Of a DNA stretch of 64,000 nt, positions 42,998 through 51,902 are shown one piece after another. The DNA is from JANRIG01 sp033765235. GTDB lineage: Bacteria > Bacteroidota > Bacteroidia > Cytophagales > UBA9547. The notes under the pieces were generated by a model, which did no database searches, was not told where the DNA came from, and was given only the letters and a program-made list of their open reading frames with translations. Position numbers and translations under genes: made by a program. Where the stretch lies: positions 62,001 to 126,000 of the forward strand of contig JANRIG010000022.1 of assembly GCA_033765235.1 (NCBI GenBank). Reading direction: 5' to 3'. Position 1 is the first letter of the stretch; each line of letters begins with the position of its first letter.

Positions 42998-44212
42998 ATG
43001 AGTTTAGTAGAAATGAAAATCCCCACAGTGGGAGAGTCTATCAGTGAAGTCACTATTGCCAATTGGCTCAAAAAAAGCGGCGAATATGTGAAACAAGACG
43101 AGGTGCTCTGCGAGTTGGAGTCTGACAAGGCTACCTTTGAGCTCACCGCCGAAAAAGCAGGTACTTTGCAAATATTGGTACAAGCAGGAGAAACTATAGC
43201 CATAGGCACACCGGTGTGCAAGATAGATACCTCAAACTCTGCACCCGCAAATGGCACCTCTGCAGATGCCAAGCAAGAAATGAAGCCTGCCCCGCAAACA
43301 CAAGCAAATGCTACTTCTAAAGATACTTACGCTGCAGGACATCCCTCGCCGGCAGCAGCTAAAATACTCGACGAAAAAGGCATAGACAAATCTGCAGTGC
43401 AAGGCACAGGAGTAGATGGGCGCATTACCAAAGATGATGCTCAAAATGCCAAAACTACCAGTGGTGCTCCTATAGCCGAAAAAACAACTGCTCCTGCAAC
43501 TACTATAGGAGCACGCTCCCAAAGACGCGAAAAAATGAGCAGCTTGCGCAAAACAGTATCTCGCAGGTTGGTAGCCGTGAAAAACGAAACTGCCATGCTC
43601 ACTACATTCAACGAGGTAGATATGAAGCCTGTGATGGATATCCGCTCCAAATATAAAGACATGTTCAAAGAAAAATATAATATAGGGCTTGGTTTCATGT
43701 CGTTTTTTACCAAAGCATGTTGCCGTGCATTATTAGAGTTTCCTGCTGTAAACGCCTATATAGATGGTGATGAAATAGTATATAACGACTATTGCGATGT
43801 ATCTATAGCTGTGTCTGCACCCAAAGGATTGGTAGTGCCGGTGATACGCAGCGCACATAGCATGACATTTGCCCAAATAGAAAGCACCATAGGCGAACTT
43901 GCCAAAAAAGCCCGCGACAATAAACTCACCATAGATGAGATGACAGGAGGCACATTTACCATTACCAATGGTGGTGTATTTGGCTCTATGCTCTCTACCC
44001 CTATCATCAATGCTCCGCAGTCTGCCATATTGGGTATGCACAATATAGTGGAGCGTGCAGTAGTGGTACAAGGAGAGGTAGTAGTAAGACCTATTATGTA
44101 TGTGGCACTATCATATGACCACCGCATTATAGATGGCAGAGAGTCTGTAGGTTTTTTAGTGAGAGTAAAGCAGTTGCTCGAAGACCCGGCAAGGCTGCTG
44201 TTGGAGGTATAA
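42998..44212 (+). CDS. odhB: Dihydrolipoyllysine succinyltransferase (2-oxoglutarate dehydrogenase E2)
   Basis: This 404-residue E2 core of the oxoglutarate dehydrogenase complex transfers the succinyl group to CoA. The lipoyl domain (1-78) has its lysine at K44 in LESDKATF. An Ala/Pro/Thr linker precedes the peripheral subunit-binding domain (about 118-155, SPAAAKILDEKGID). The catalytic domain carries YDHRIIDGRE with H375 and D379. The E1 gene is not adjacent. Lipoate would come from lipA (56794-57669), and the product feeds succinyl-CoA synthetase (sucD, 11352-12227). Confidence 0.94.
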   Translation: MSLVEMKIPTVGESISEVTIANWLKKSGEYVKQDEVLCELESDKATFELTAEKAGTLQILVQAGETIAIGTPVCKIDTSNSAPANGTSADAKQEMKPAPQTQANATSKDTYAAGHPSPAAAKILDEKGIDKSAVQGTGVDGRITKDDAQNAKTTSGAPIAEKTTAPATTIGARSQRREKMSSLRKTVSRRLVAVKNETAMLTTFNEVDMKPVMDIRSKYKDMFKEKYNIGLGFMSFFTKACCRALLEFPAVNAYIDGDEIVYNDYCDVSIAVSAPKGLVVPVIRSAHSMTFAQIESTIGELAKKARDNKLTIDEMTGGTFTITNGGVFGSMLSTPIINAPQSAILGMHNIVERAVVVQGEVVVRPIMYVALSYDHRIIDGRESVGFLVRVKQLLEDPARLLLEV

Positions 44213-44242
44213 ACAGAAATATTTGTTTTTACCTTTACTTTA

Positions 44243-46156
44243 CTACCTTACTATTCCCCATTCATATTTCTCTGTGAATATATATTTGGAGGCTGTGGTG
44301 TCATATTGTATGTCTTCATATATCTGTGGTACTATTATTTTGTTGTTAATGGTAACCAGTCCGTATTTGCTCACATAGCGTATTTTGAGCACTCCCTTTT
44401 TCAACTCTACTACATCTCTGTATATAGCATTGGCACACTCCAGTCCTTTGTCATTTACCAATCCATACTTGCTGCCTTGCTTTACTATGAAATTGCCATA
44501 TGCAGTGGGTTTTACCTCCTCAAATTGGGTTTTGGTCACTTCTTGTCCTTCCCTATTCACAAATCCATACTTTTTGTTTTTGGTCACAATGGCTGTGTAA
44601 TGGTAAAAATCAGTGACATCGTCATAATAGGGAGTCACCAATATCTTTTCATTTTTATCAATATATCCCCACCTGCCATTGATGTTGATAGCAGCTATGC
44701 CTTGGCTGAATGGTCTGGCTTCATCATATTGTGTAGATATCATGATTTGTCCCATGTTGTCAATAAAGCCATATTTGCCACGCTGCACCACCATGGCCAG
44801 CCCCTCTTTGTACCGTTCAAAACGGTGAAACGGATAGTCCATATACACCTTTAGGTTGCCGTTCATGTGCATGATGGAGTAGAAATACCCCTTGGATGCC
44901 ACTATACAATTTTCATCATTATATATTTTAAAACCTGTGTAAGAGGGGTTTATGACCAAATTGAGGTTGCTGTCAAGCAATCCTGCTAAGCCATTGGCAT
45001 AGCATATATAGTAACCTTCTTCTATGGGTTGTATTTCGTCCCATATTTTGCCTGTGTTTGACTTATTTTTTACATCATAAAAACCTGCTTTTGATGATTT
45101 TGACCATAATACTTTGCCATTACTTATACGTTGTATTTTGGCATATTCAGGATATAGCACCCACTTGCCTGCGGTATCTATAAGGGCTGAGTAAAAACCT
45201 TTGGTTACCTTGGCTAATCCGTTTTCAAATTTTTGTGCATTTTTGAAGTAAAAGTCTGTGACCATATTTCCACGATAGTCGCAATATGCCCAATGATCGT
45301 TTTTCAATACAGGCACACGGTTTTGAGCACAGCTGCCCATATCAGCATATTGAGGATTAATAAGTACCTCACCTTCTTTGCTCGCCAGTCCATAAAAGCG
45401 ATTTTCTACTTTTATGTTTTTTATGTCTTTAAAGTTTTGATAGGTAATATTGATTATTTTGAAATAACCATCAGGTTCCCATTGTATAACGTCGTAAAAC
45501 GGTTGAATGATAATTTTGCCTTGTGCATTCATCACACCTGTTAGTTTATCTGTCTTTATGCCATAATATTCATTATTAATAGGTTCTATACCTGTATATA
45601 TAGGTTCGGTAATATATTTTTGGGTATGTGTATTGTACAGCCCATGCTTATTATTCACAGTATATCGCAATATGTTGGGTGCCATAAATGCTACTGACTC
45701 TGAGTATATTGTATCTGACATATTGGTGAGTGCGCTGTCGCGCAGTATTTGCATAGGGGCTTGTTTGCCCAATAGTAATGTGCCTTCACTTTTTATTTCT
45801 ACATATAAGGCCGGCTTTATAGATTGCAACGAAAAATCTAATATTTCCCAATAATGCTTTTTGAGAGCTATCGCGTTTTTAAAAAAATTTACCTTATGGT
45901 AATACTTGCCTGATACTCTTGCATACCTGCTATTGTACACCACCCAACCGGAGTCAGGTATGTACCTCAAGAGCATATTTGTGCCGGATTTAATATTCTT
46001 TTTTGCGTATTTAATAAATGTATCATGGTCTTGCATGTGTGGTGTAGCTATCGCAGGTTGCGGTATGTTTTTTTCATTTACTGCTATGAGCGAGTCGGTC
46101 TGTGCAAATATTCGGGTACAAATCAATGTGAGAATACATAATAAACAATTTTTCAT
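44243..46156 (-). CDS. Secreted WG-repeat protein
   Basis: This 637-residue exported protein has a signal peptide (MKNCLLCILTLICTRIFAQ). It carries many WG-type repeats of 20-25 residues with the pattern G.WGYID..G.....Y......F (for example GRWGYIDKNEKI, GKYGFIDNMGQIM, KKYGFVNREGQE, SKYGLVNDKGLE), about ten or more in all. They likely form a beta structure for protein or cell-surface binding. The start is the ATG at 46156, not the earlier one at 46171, because the leader begins there. It converges on odhB. Confidence 0.85.
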   Translation of the reverse strand: MKNCLLCILTLICTRIFAQTDSLIAVNEKNIPQPAIATPHMQDHDTFIKYAKKNIKSGTNMLLRYIPDSGWVVYNSRYARVSGKYYHKVNFFKNAIALKKHYWEILDFSLQSIKPALYVEIKSEGTLLLGKQAPMQILRDSALTNMSDTIYSESVAFMAPNILRYTVNNKHGLYNTHTQKYITEPIYTGIEPINNEYYGIKTDKLTGVMNAQGKIIIQPFYDVIQWEPDGYFKIINITYQNFKDIKNIKVENRFYGLASKEGEVLINPQYADMGSCAQNRVPVLKNDHWAYCDYRGNMVTDFYFKNAQKFENGLAKVTKGFYSALIDTAGKWVLYPEYAKIQRISNGKVLWSKSSKAGFYDVKNKSNTGKIWDEIQPIEEGYYICYANGLAGLLDSNLNLVINPSYTGFKIYNDENCIVASKGYFYSIMHMNGNLKVYMDYPFHRFERYKEGLAMVVQRGKYGFIDNMGQIMISTQYDEARPFSQGIAAININGRWGYIDKNEKILVTPYYDDVTDFYHYTAIVTKNKKYGFVNREGQEVTKTQFEEVKPTAYGNFIVKQGSKYGLVNDKGLECANAIYRDVVELKKGVLKIRYVSKYGLVTINNKIIVPQIYEDIQYDTTASKYIFTEKYEWGIVR

Positions 46157-46318
46157 GTGTAAGTATGGCATTCAGGTGGCTTAAGCTATTTGTATTTTCA
46201 TATAATTCATCAAAAACAAAAGTAATATTAATAAAATATGCACTTGAGAAATATTTGCATCATTTTTGAAATAATATTCATTTATCATTGTCATCATCTA
46301 ATCATTTAATCATCTGAT

Positions 46319-47311
46319 ATGATATTAATCACAGGTGCTACAGGTCTCATAGGTAGTTATATAGCAAGGCTATTTGTACAAAAGGGTGAAAAAGTAAAGT
46401 TGCTCTTGCGCCCCAATACTGATACTATATTGATCAATGACTTTATAGAACATTCTACCATTGCTTATGGCGATATATTAGATACCGCCTCGTTGTATCA
46501 AGCCATGCAAGAGGTGCAGTGTGTACTACATTGTGCAGCCATAGTATCATTTGGCGAGGTATCAGAGCATGATATGTATATGACTAATGTAGAAGGTACT
46601 AAAAACATAGTGAATACATGCATAGAGGTTGGTGTACATAGCCTTATATACCTAAGCTCAGTAGCAGCCTTGGGCAGAACATCTGCCAATGAAGTAATAG
46701 ACGAAACAGCTAAGTGGGAGGAATCCGGATACAACTCTGCCTATGCCCGCAGCAAATACCTGGCAGAGCTGGAGGTATGGCGAGGCATACACGAAGGTCT
46801 TAGAGCTGCTATGCTCAATCCAACTGTGGTGCTTGGCCCCGGCAACTGGAACAGAAGCAGCACCAAAATATTTAAAAATTTATACAAAGGCATCATGTAT
46901 TACCCCACCGGCAGTACCAATGTGGTAGATGTACGCGATGTAGCACAAGCTGCCTGGATACTGTATACCCACAAGGTGCATAGCGAAAGATACATCATAC
47001 ATGCACATACCATAAGCTATTATGACCTTTTCTGCAAAGTGGCAGAGGTATTTGGCAATGACAAACCTTATTTACGTATCTCTAAGTATCTCATGCTCAG
47101 TGCATATTATGTATTGAAAATATTTGCACCTTACTTTCTCAAAAAACGATACATCAACCGCGAAACTATCATCATAGCCTCCTCGCACTATAGCTATGAC
47201 AATACTAAATTTATAAAACAATTTGGCATGACATACCGCACAGTGGACGATAGCATAATGTGGTGCTGTCAAGAATTGAATAAAAGCAATAAAAAATTAA
47301 ACATAGAATAA
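46319..47311 (+). CDS. NAD-dependent epimerase/dehydratase (extended SDR)
   Basis: This 330-residue extended short-chain dehydrogenase resembles dihydroflavonol-reductase-like enzymes. The cofactor motif is TGATGLIG (5-12). The catalytic pair is Y142 and K146 (YARSK), with an upstream SSVAALG serine. The substrate is unknown; sterol/terpenoid or sugar derivatives are the usual choices for this subgroup. The ATG start leaves no overlap. sbtA follows closely on the same strand, but a predicted promoter lies between them. Confidence 0.82.
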   Translation: MILITGATGLIGSYIARLFVQKGEKVKLLLRPNTDTILINDFIEHSTIAYGDILDTASLYQAMQEVQCVLHCAAIVSFGEVSEHDMYMTNVEGTKNIVNTCIEVGVHSLIYLSSVAALGRTSANEVIDETAKWEESGYNSAYARSKYLAELEVWRGIHEGLRAAMLNPTVVLGPGNWNRSSTKIFKNLYKGIMYYPTGSTNVVDVRDVAQAAWILYTHKVHSERYIIHAHTISYYDLFCKVAEVFGNDKPYLRISKYLMLSAYYVLKIFAPYFLKKRYINRETIIIASSHYSYDNTKFIKQFGMTYRTVDDSIMWCCQELNKSNKKLNIE

Positions 47312-47321
47312 TATTAAGTAG

Positions 47322-47329
47322 TATTTTTG
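47322..47329 (+). promoter_or_regulatory. Predicted -7 box at the sbtA start
   Basis: TATTTTTG matches TAnnTTTG and ends 5 bases before the sbtA ATG at 47335. The implied transcript start at about 47335 would be leaderless or nearly so. No -33 match is seen. Confidence 0.35.
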
Positions 47330-47334
47330 TGAGC

Positions 47335-48351
47335 ATGAATTTAGAATCTATATTACAAAATCTTTTATCTGCACCCATATTATTCTTCTTTTTGGGGATA
47401 ATAGCTGTTTTGCTCAAATCAGACCTTGAAATACCACCTACCATAGCCAAATTTTTGTCTATATATCTATTATTTGATATAGGCATCAAAGGTGGAATTG
47501 AACTATACCATAGTGGCTTTACTACCGAAATTGGCTATATAATGGCTGCATGTGTCCTTATGGCACTAATAGTACCCATTGTATCATTTTTCATACTCAA
47601 AACCAAGATTGACAATTACAATGCCGGTGCCATAGCCGCCAGCTATGGCTCTGTAAGTGCAGTTACTTTTGCTACTGCGCAAGCATTTTTACTCAACCAA
47701 AATGTATTTGCAAACGGGTATATGGTAGCAGGCATGGCTATCATGGAATCACCTGCAATTGTAGTAGGTATATTTTTAATAAGGCACTACAACGCCAAAC
47801 AAAGTATTGGACTCGAAGACTCCTCGCATGGAAGCATTAAAACCATATTAAAAGAAGCCCTCACTAATGGCTCCATTGTACTACTACTCGGCAGCTTAAT
47901 CATAGGATACTTAGCAGGTGACTCTGGTGAGAAAGAACTACATTTTTTTGTAAGAGATATATTTAAAGGATTTTTGGCATTTTATTTGCTTGATTTAGGC
48001 ATTATAGCCGGCAGCAAAATGGGCTCATTGACCAAGTCAGGTGCATTTTTAATAGGTTTCGCACTCATAATACCCTTGGTTAATGCTACTTTGGGTATTA
48101 TGATAGCCTACTTTATAAAACTCAACTCTGGTGATGCTTTACTCTTTACAGTACTTTGTGCCTCAGCATCTTATATAGCTGTGCCTGCTGCCATACGTAT
48201 GGCTGTGCCTCAAGCCAACATGGGATTGCTATTACCTATGGCACTCGCTGTTACTTTCCCTTTCAACATAATATTAGGCATTCCTATATATTATTCTGTT
48301 ATTAACTATATTTGGAACAATAATAGTCATATTCTTTCATTTTTATATTAA
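47335..48351 (+). CDS. sbtA: SbtA-type sodium-dependent bicarbonate permease
   Basis: This 338-residue inner-membrane protein matches the SbtA family (PF05982), a Na+/HCO3- symporter first known from cyanobacterial CO2 concentration. It has about ten hydrophobic segments in two inverted halves. Family stretches include FFFLGIIAVLLKSDLEIP near the N-terminus, FDIGIKGGIEL, AASYGSVSAVTFATAQAFL, and in the second half CASASYIAVPAAIRMAVPQAN. I chose the ATG at 47335; a GTG two codons upstream overlaps a predicted -7 box. The PII-like partner sbtB follows after 3 bases. Confidence 0.9.
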   Translation: MNLESILQNLLSAPILFFFLGIIAVLLKSDLEIPPTIAKFLSIYLLFDIGIKGGIELYHSGFTTEIGYIMAACVLMALIVPIVSFFILKTKIDNYNAGAIAASYGSVSAVTFATAQAFLLNQNVFANGYMVAGMAIMESPAIVVGIFLIRHYNAKQSIGLEDSSHGSIKTILKEALTNGSIVLLLGSLIIGYLAGDSGEKELHFFVRDIFKGFLAFYLLDLGIIAGSKMGSLTKSGAFLIGFALIIPLVNATLGIMIAYFIKLNSGDALLFTVLCASASYIAVPAAIRMAVPQANMGLLLPMALAVTFPFNIILGIPIYYSVINYIWNNNSHILSFLY

Positions 48352-48354
48352 TAT

Positions 48355-48648
48355 ATGTTAACTGCTATTAAAATCGAAATTATAGTATCCAAAGCCCAGT
48401 CTAACAAGATAATAGACCTGCTCGAAAAATCCGGAATCTATGAATACACCATATTAGACATATACAAAGGTAGAGGCAATAAAGATGGGGTTGTATCGCA
48501 CAGCGTAAACTCCGCTACCGAAAATGTATATATGTTTTCAGTAGTAAAACAGGAGCTTAAACAAAAAGCAATAGAGCTGATATATCCTTATTTTAAAACA
48601 TCAGGTGGGCTATTTGTTATATCAGATGTCACAGTTATAGACCCTTGA
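48355..48648 (+). CDS. sbtB: SbtB-like PII regulator of SbtA
   Basis: This 97-residue protein has a PII-type ferredoxin-like fold (IKIEIIVSKAQSNKIIDLLEKSG; IELIYPYFKTSGGLFVISDV). The T-loop region (GRGNKDGVVSH) is short and lacks the uridylylated tyrosine of GlnB. SbtB proteins bind adenine nucleotides and gate SbtA. The 3-base spacing after sbtA supports that pairing. The C-terminus lacks the cysteine pair seen in some cyanobacterial SbtB proteins. Confidence 0.82.
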   Translation: MLTAIKIEIIVSKAQSNKIIDLLEKSGIYEYTILDIYKGRGNKDGVVSHSVNSATENVYMFSVVKQELKQKAIELIYPYFKTSGGLFVISDVTVIDP

Positions 48649-48810
48649 TAATGTATATGCTACGAATTAATCATGTTTAACTTACAGCAAAATATTTGCT
48701 AGCAGGCTATTGTAAAGTTAATACATATAAAATATTATTTATTTTGAAAACAAATGGCCGAGTGTCATAGTTTACATACAAGTCGCTGTCAAATGCAAGA
48801 TAAACATTAA

Positions 48811-48970
48811 TTAAACCCATTTTATGCATTAGAGTATGCTTTTTTGATATGTAACACTTCTAATTATTTAATTTTCAGATTATTACATCATGCATTTTCT
48901 ATTGCTATGCATTAGAATTTAATATTTGATATTCAAGTACTTAAGTTCCTAATGCATAAAGTGGATTAAA
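48811..48970. repeat. Inverted-repeat unit with ATGCATTAG core
   Basis: Terminal arms of 22 bases (48811-48832 and 48949-48970) are inverted and match at 19 positions. A further partial copy (atgcattag, near 48907) lies inside. The 160-bp unit has no coding frame and could be a small non-autonomous element or a structured leader. Confidence 0.55.
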
Positions 48971-49030
48971 CTGATAATAAATATTAAAACAACGGTACTA
49001 ATATATTTTCCTAAAAAAAATTAAATCCAT

Positions 49031-49061
49031 TTTGGCAGGTTCAAAAATCATTATACTTTTG
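49031..49061 (+). promoter_or_regulatory. Predicted sigma-A promoter for atpDC
   Basis: TTTG (49031-49034) and TACTTTTG (49054-49061) are spaced by 19 bases, a full consensus match. The transcript start near 49068 leaves a leader of about 40 bases. Confidence 0.75.
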
Positions 49062-49106
49062 CAAAAACACTTTTTTATCTGTTTTAATATTTAGTAAAAA
49101 TATAAT

Positions 49107-50612
49107 ATGTCTGAAAATATAGGAAAAGTAACCCAAGTGATAGGTCCGGTAGTAGATGTGAGTTTTGAAGCCACCGGTAAGCTCCCCAAAATACTAGATG
49201 CACTGGAGGTGCCCCGCCCCGATGGCACCAAACTTGTACTCGAGTGCCAGCAGCACCTTGGCGAAGACCGTGTGCGCACTATAGCCATGGAAGGCACTGA
49301 AGGTCTCTCAAGAGGTATGGATGCCAAAGACATGGGCATGCCTATAAGCATACCTACAGGCTCAGGTATCAACGGCAGACTTTTTAATGTGACCGGCGAT
49401 GCAATAGACGGGCTCAAAGAAGTAAAATCAAACCTTAGGCTGCCAATACATCGCGATGCACCCAAGTTTGAAGACCTATCTACCTCTGCAGAAGTACTTT
49501 ATACAGGTATAAAAGTGATAGACTTGATAGAACCCTATGTAAAAGGCGGTAAAATAGGCCTTTTTGGAGGTGCAGGAGTAGGAAAAACGGTGCTCATCAT
49601 GGAACTTATCAACAATATTGCCAAAGCATATGCAGGTCAATCAGTATTTGCAGGGGTAGGAGAGCGTACCCGCGAAGGCAATGACCTCTTGCGTGAAATG
49701 ATAGAATCCGGCGTAATAAAATACGGCGAAGACTTTAAGCACTCCATGGAAAAAGGAGGATGGGACCTTAATAGTGTAAACTATACCGAACTCGAAAAAT
49801 CTCAAGCCACCCTTGTATTTGGACAAATGAACGAACCACCCGGAGCGCGTGCACGTGTGGCACTTACAGGACTTTCGGTAGCCGAATACTTCCGCGATGG
49901 TGATGGCACAGGCCCCGGACGAGATATACTCTTCTTTATTGACAATATATTCAGATTTACCCAAGCAGGCTCCGAAGTATCTGCACTCTTGGGTCGTATG
50001 CCTTCTGCAGTAGGCTACCAGCCCACATTGGCCACCGAGATGGGGCTCATGCAAGAGCGCATTACCTCTACCAAAAAAGGCTCTATCACCTCAGTGCAAG
50101 CCGTATATGTGCCCGCCGATGACTTGACAGACCCTGCACCCGCTACTACATTTGCCCACTTAGATGCTACTACTGTACTAAGCCGCAAAATTGCAGAATT
50201 AGGAATATACCCTGCAGTGGACCCACTTGACTCTACCTCACGTATTATGTCAGTAGATGTACTCGGGCATGAGCACTATGATTGTGCCAGAAGGGTCAAA
50301 GAAATACTCCAGCGCTACAAAGAGCTGCAAGATATCATAGCAATATTGGGTATGGATGAGCTATCAGAAGAAGATAAGCAAGTAGTACATCGTGCACGCC
50401 GTGTACAACGTTTTCTATCGCAGCCATTCCACGTGGCAGAGCAGTTCACCGGGCTCAAAGGTGCTTTGGTAAATATTAAAGATACTATCAAAGGTTTTAA
50501 CGCTATCATGAGTGGCGAGTATGACCACCTGCCCGAAGCAGCTTTTAACCTGGTAGGTACAATAGAAGATGCCATACAAAAAGGAGAAAAATTATTGGCC
50601 GAAGCAAGATAA
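49107..50612 (+). CDS. atpD: F-type ATP synthase beta subunit
   Basis: This 501-residue catalytic beta subunit of F1 is full length. The P-loop GGAGVGKT is at 154-161, followed by GERTREGNDL and the catalytic-glutamate region. The C-terminus carries the DELSEEDK form of the DELSEE loop. Together with atpC it forms a two-gene unit separate from the other F0F1 genes, as in many Bacteroidota. The preceding promoter is one of the strongest matches in the window, fitting high expression. Confidence 0.97.
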   Translation: MSENIGKVTQVIGPVVDVSFEATGKLPKILDALEVPRPDGTKLVLECQQHLGEDRVRTIAMEGTEGLSRGMDAKDMGMPISIPTGSGINGRLFNVTGDAIDGLKEVKSNLRLPIHRDAPKFEDLSTSAEVLYTGIKVIDLIEPYVKGGKIGLFGGAGVGKTVLIMELINNIAKAYAGQSVFAGVGERTREGNDLLREMIESGVIKYGEDFKHSMEKGGWDLNSVNYTELEKSQATLVFGQMNEPPGARARVALTGLSVAEYFRDGDGTGPGRDILFFIDNIFRFTQAGSEVSALLGRMPSAVGYQPTLATEMGLMQERITSTKKGSITSVQAVYVPADDLTDPAPATTFAHLDATTVLSRKIAELGIYPAVDPLDSTSRIMSVDVLGHEHYDCARRVKEILQRYKELQDIIAILGMDELSEEDKQVVHRARRVQRFLSQPFHVAEQFTGLKGALVNIKDTIKGFNAIMSGEYDHLPEAAFNLVGTIEDAIQKGEKLLAEAR

Positions 50613-50614
50613 TT

Positions 50615-50866
50615 ATGCATTTAGACGTAATCACCCCAGACAAAAAGGTATTCGATGGCGAGGCAGCAGGTGTACAGCTGCCCGGTAGCGATGGATCATT
50701 TGAGATACTCAACAATCATGCTCCATTTATCACTACTTTAGACAAAGGTACCATGAAGATACGCACCACGGACAAAAACACCGAAACTATGGAAATATCA
50801 GGGGGTGTGGTGGAAGTATTGGCAAACAAAGTAGTAGTACTTGCCGAATCGGTTGTGAAACAGTAA
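50615..50866 (+). CDS. atpC: F-type ATP synthase epsilon subunit (short form)
   Basis: This 83-residue epsilon subunit comprises only the N-terminal beta sandwich (MHLDVITPDKKVFDGEAAGVQLPG; FEILNNHAPFITTL). The C-terminal helical hairpin, which in E. coli (about 139 residues) inhibits ATP hydrolysis, is missing. Short forms are common in Bacteroidota, so this is not evidence of truncation. It begins 2 bases after the atpD stop. Confidence 0.93.
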   Translation: MHLDVITPDKKVFDGEAAGVQLPGSDGSFEILNNHAPFITTLDKGTMKIRTTDKNTETMEISGGVVEVLANKVVVLAESVVKQ

Positions 50867-50964
50867 ATTATATTTTATTTTTTTCAAAAAAAATACCAAC
50901 TTGTTTAAGTTTCGTATTCATTTTTTTTTATTTTAGCAACAAAATGATCTGAAAGTATATTTTT

Positions 50965-51843
50965 GTGGAAAACTTTGTGCATTATTCATTAGTAAAAAAA
51001 GTAAAAGATGATTCTTTTGAGGTAGATCACCTGCATGACTACTCACTTTCATTGCAAGTATCAGGTAACTCATTCAGGTTTTGCGTGATAGATACCGTGA
51101 AGCACCGTTGCATGCTCATAGAAGATTATTCATTTCATCCCGGCTCAGACGCTGACCATGTAATAGCGCAGCTTGCTCATATATTTGAAGATAATACATT
51201 ACTCAAAGCAGGTTTTTGGAAAAATATAAAACTATCTATCAAAAATTTGAAATTTTCGTTGGTGCCTCAGTCACTCTTTTCTGAAGAATACATAGGCAAC
51301 TATTTGGCTATAAACTGTACTTATACTAACGATGAAGAACTACATTATTTCAAGCACGGACGCAACGATACAGTAAATATTTTTGCCTCAGAAAAAAAAA
51401 TAACTGACTGGATAAAAGCTCAATATCCACGCAAAACTATAGAAATAATGCACCATACAAGCATATTTATAGAAGGTGTATTTCAAAATCATCATCATGC
51501 AGCCGAAAAAACGGTATATATCAATGTAGAAGAAAATATAGTGACTATAGTGGTTAAAAAAGGGTTGCAGCTTGAGTTTTGTAATAATTTTCACTACCGT
51601 ACTACCAACGACTTTTTGTATTACGTGCTATTTGTGTATGATGAATTGGGCATGAACCCCGACACTACCAAGACTGTACTTGCAGGTAACATACACAAAA
51701 ACTCTGAGTTATACATGAGACTGTACAAATACATTAGGCATGTAGACTTTAGCCTAAAACCTGCCTCTCTCAAATTTGCCTACAATTTTGATGAAGTGCA
51801 TGACCATCGCTACTTTGAGCTGTATAGCATGTATTATTGTTAG
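50965..51843 (+). CDS. DUF3822 family protein
   Basis: This 292-residue protein matches the Bacteroidota DUF3822 family, thought to adopt an actin/FtsA-like ATPase-related fold. It has no signal peptide. It shows SLSLQVSGNSFRFCVID near the start and a C-terminal HVDFSLKPASLKFAYNFDEVHDHRYFELYS. The GTG start at 50965 overlaps a TATTTTTG box, so either the promoter is farther left (TATTTTAG, 50929-50936) or translation begins a few codons later. Relatives often lie next to rsmD and coaD, which are not present here. Confidence 0.8.
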   Translation: MENFVHYSLVKKVKDDSFEVDHLHDYSLSLQVSGNSFRFCVIDTVKHRCMLIEDYSFHPGSDADHVIAQLAHIFEDNTLLKAGFWKNIKLSIKNLKFSLVPQSLFSEEYIGNYLAINCTYTNDEELHYFKHGRNDTVNIFASEKKITDWIKAQYPRKTIEIMHHTSIFIEGVFQNHHHAAEKTVYINVEENIVTIVVKKGLQLEFCNNFHYRTTNDFLYYVLFVYDELGMNPDTTKTVLAGNIHKNSELYMRLYKYIRHVDFSLKPASLKFAYNFDEVHDHRYFELYSMYYC

Positions 51844-51902
51844 ATTATTGGTATTTGATGATTAATCATCTGAAAATTAATAGACTTACTGTTACTCATT
51901 TA

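Larger units (their letters stand above)
48649..49106. other. Intergenic region before atpD with an inverted repeat
   Basis: About 460 bases contain the inverted-repeat unit 48811-48970 and the strong atpD promoter (49031-49061). I see no gene or RNA of known family. Confidence 0.5.

Noticed and set aside
50615..50866. atpC as a truncated gene
   Set aside because: Short epsilon subunits without the helical hairpin are normal in Bacteroidota.
51857..51870. Perfect 14-base palindrome gatgatt/aatcatc between the DUF3822 and deacetylase genes
   Set aside because: It is short, A/T-rich, lacks a loop and a T-tract, and similar words recur by chance in this composition.
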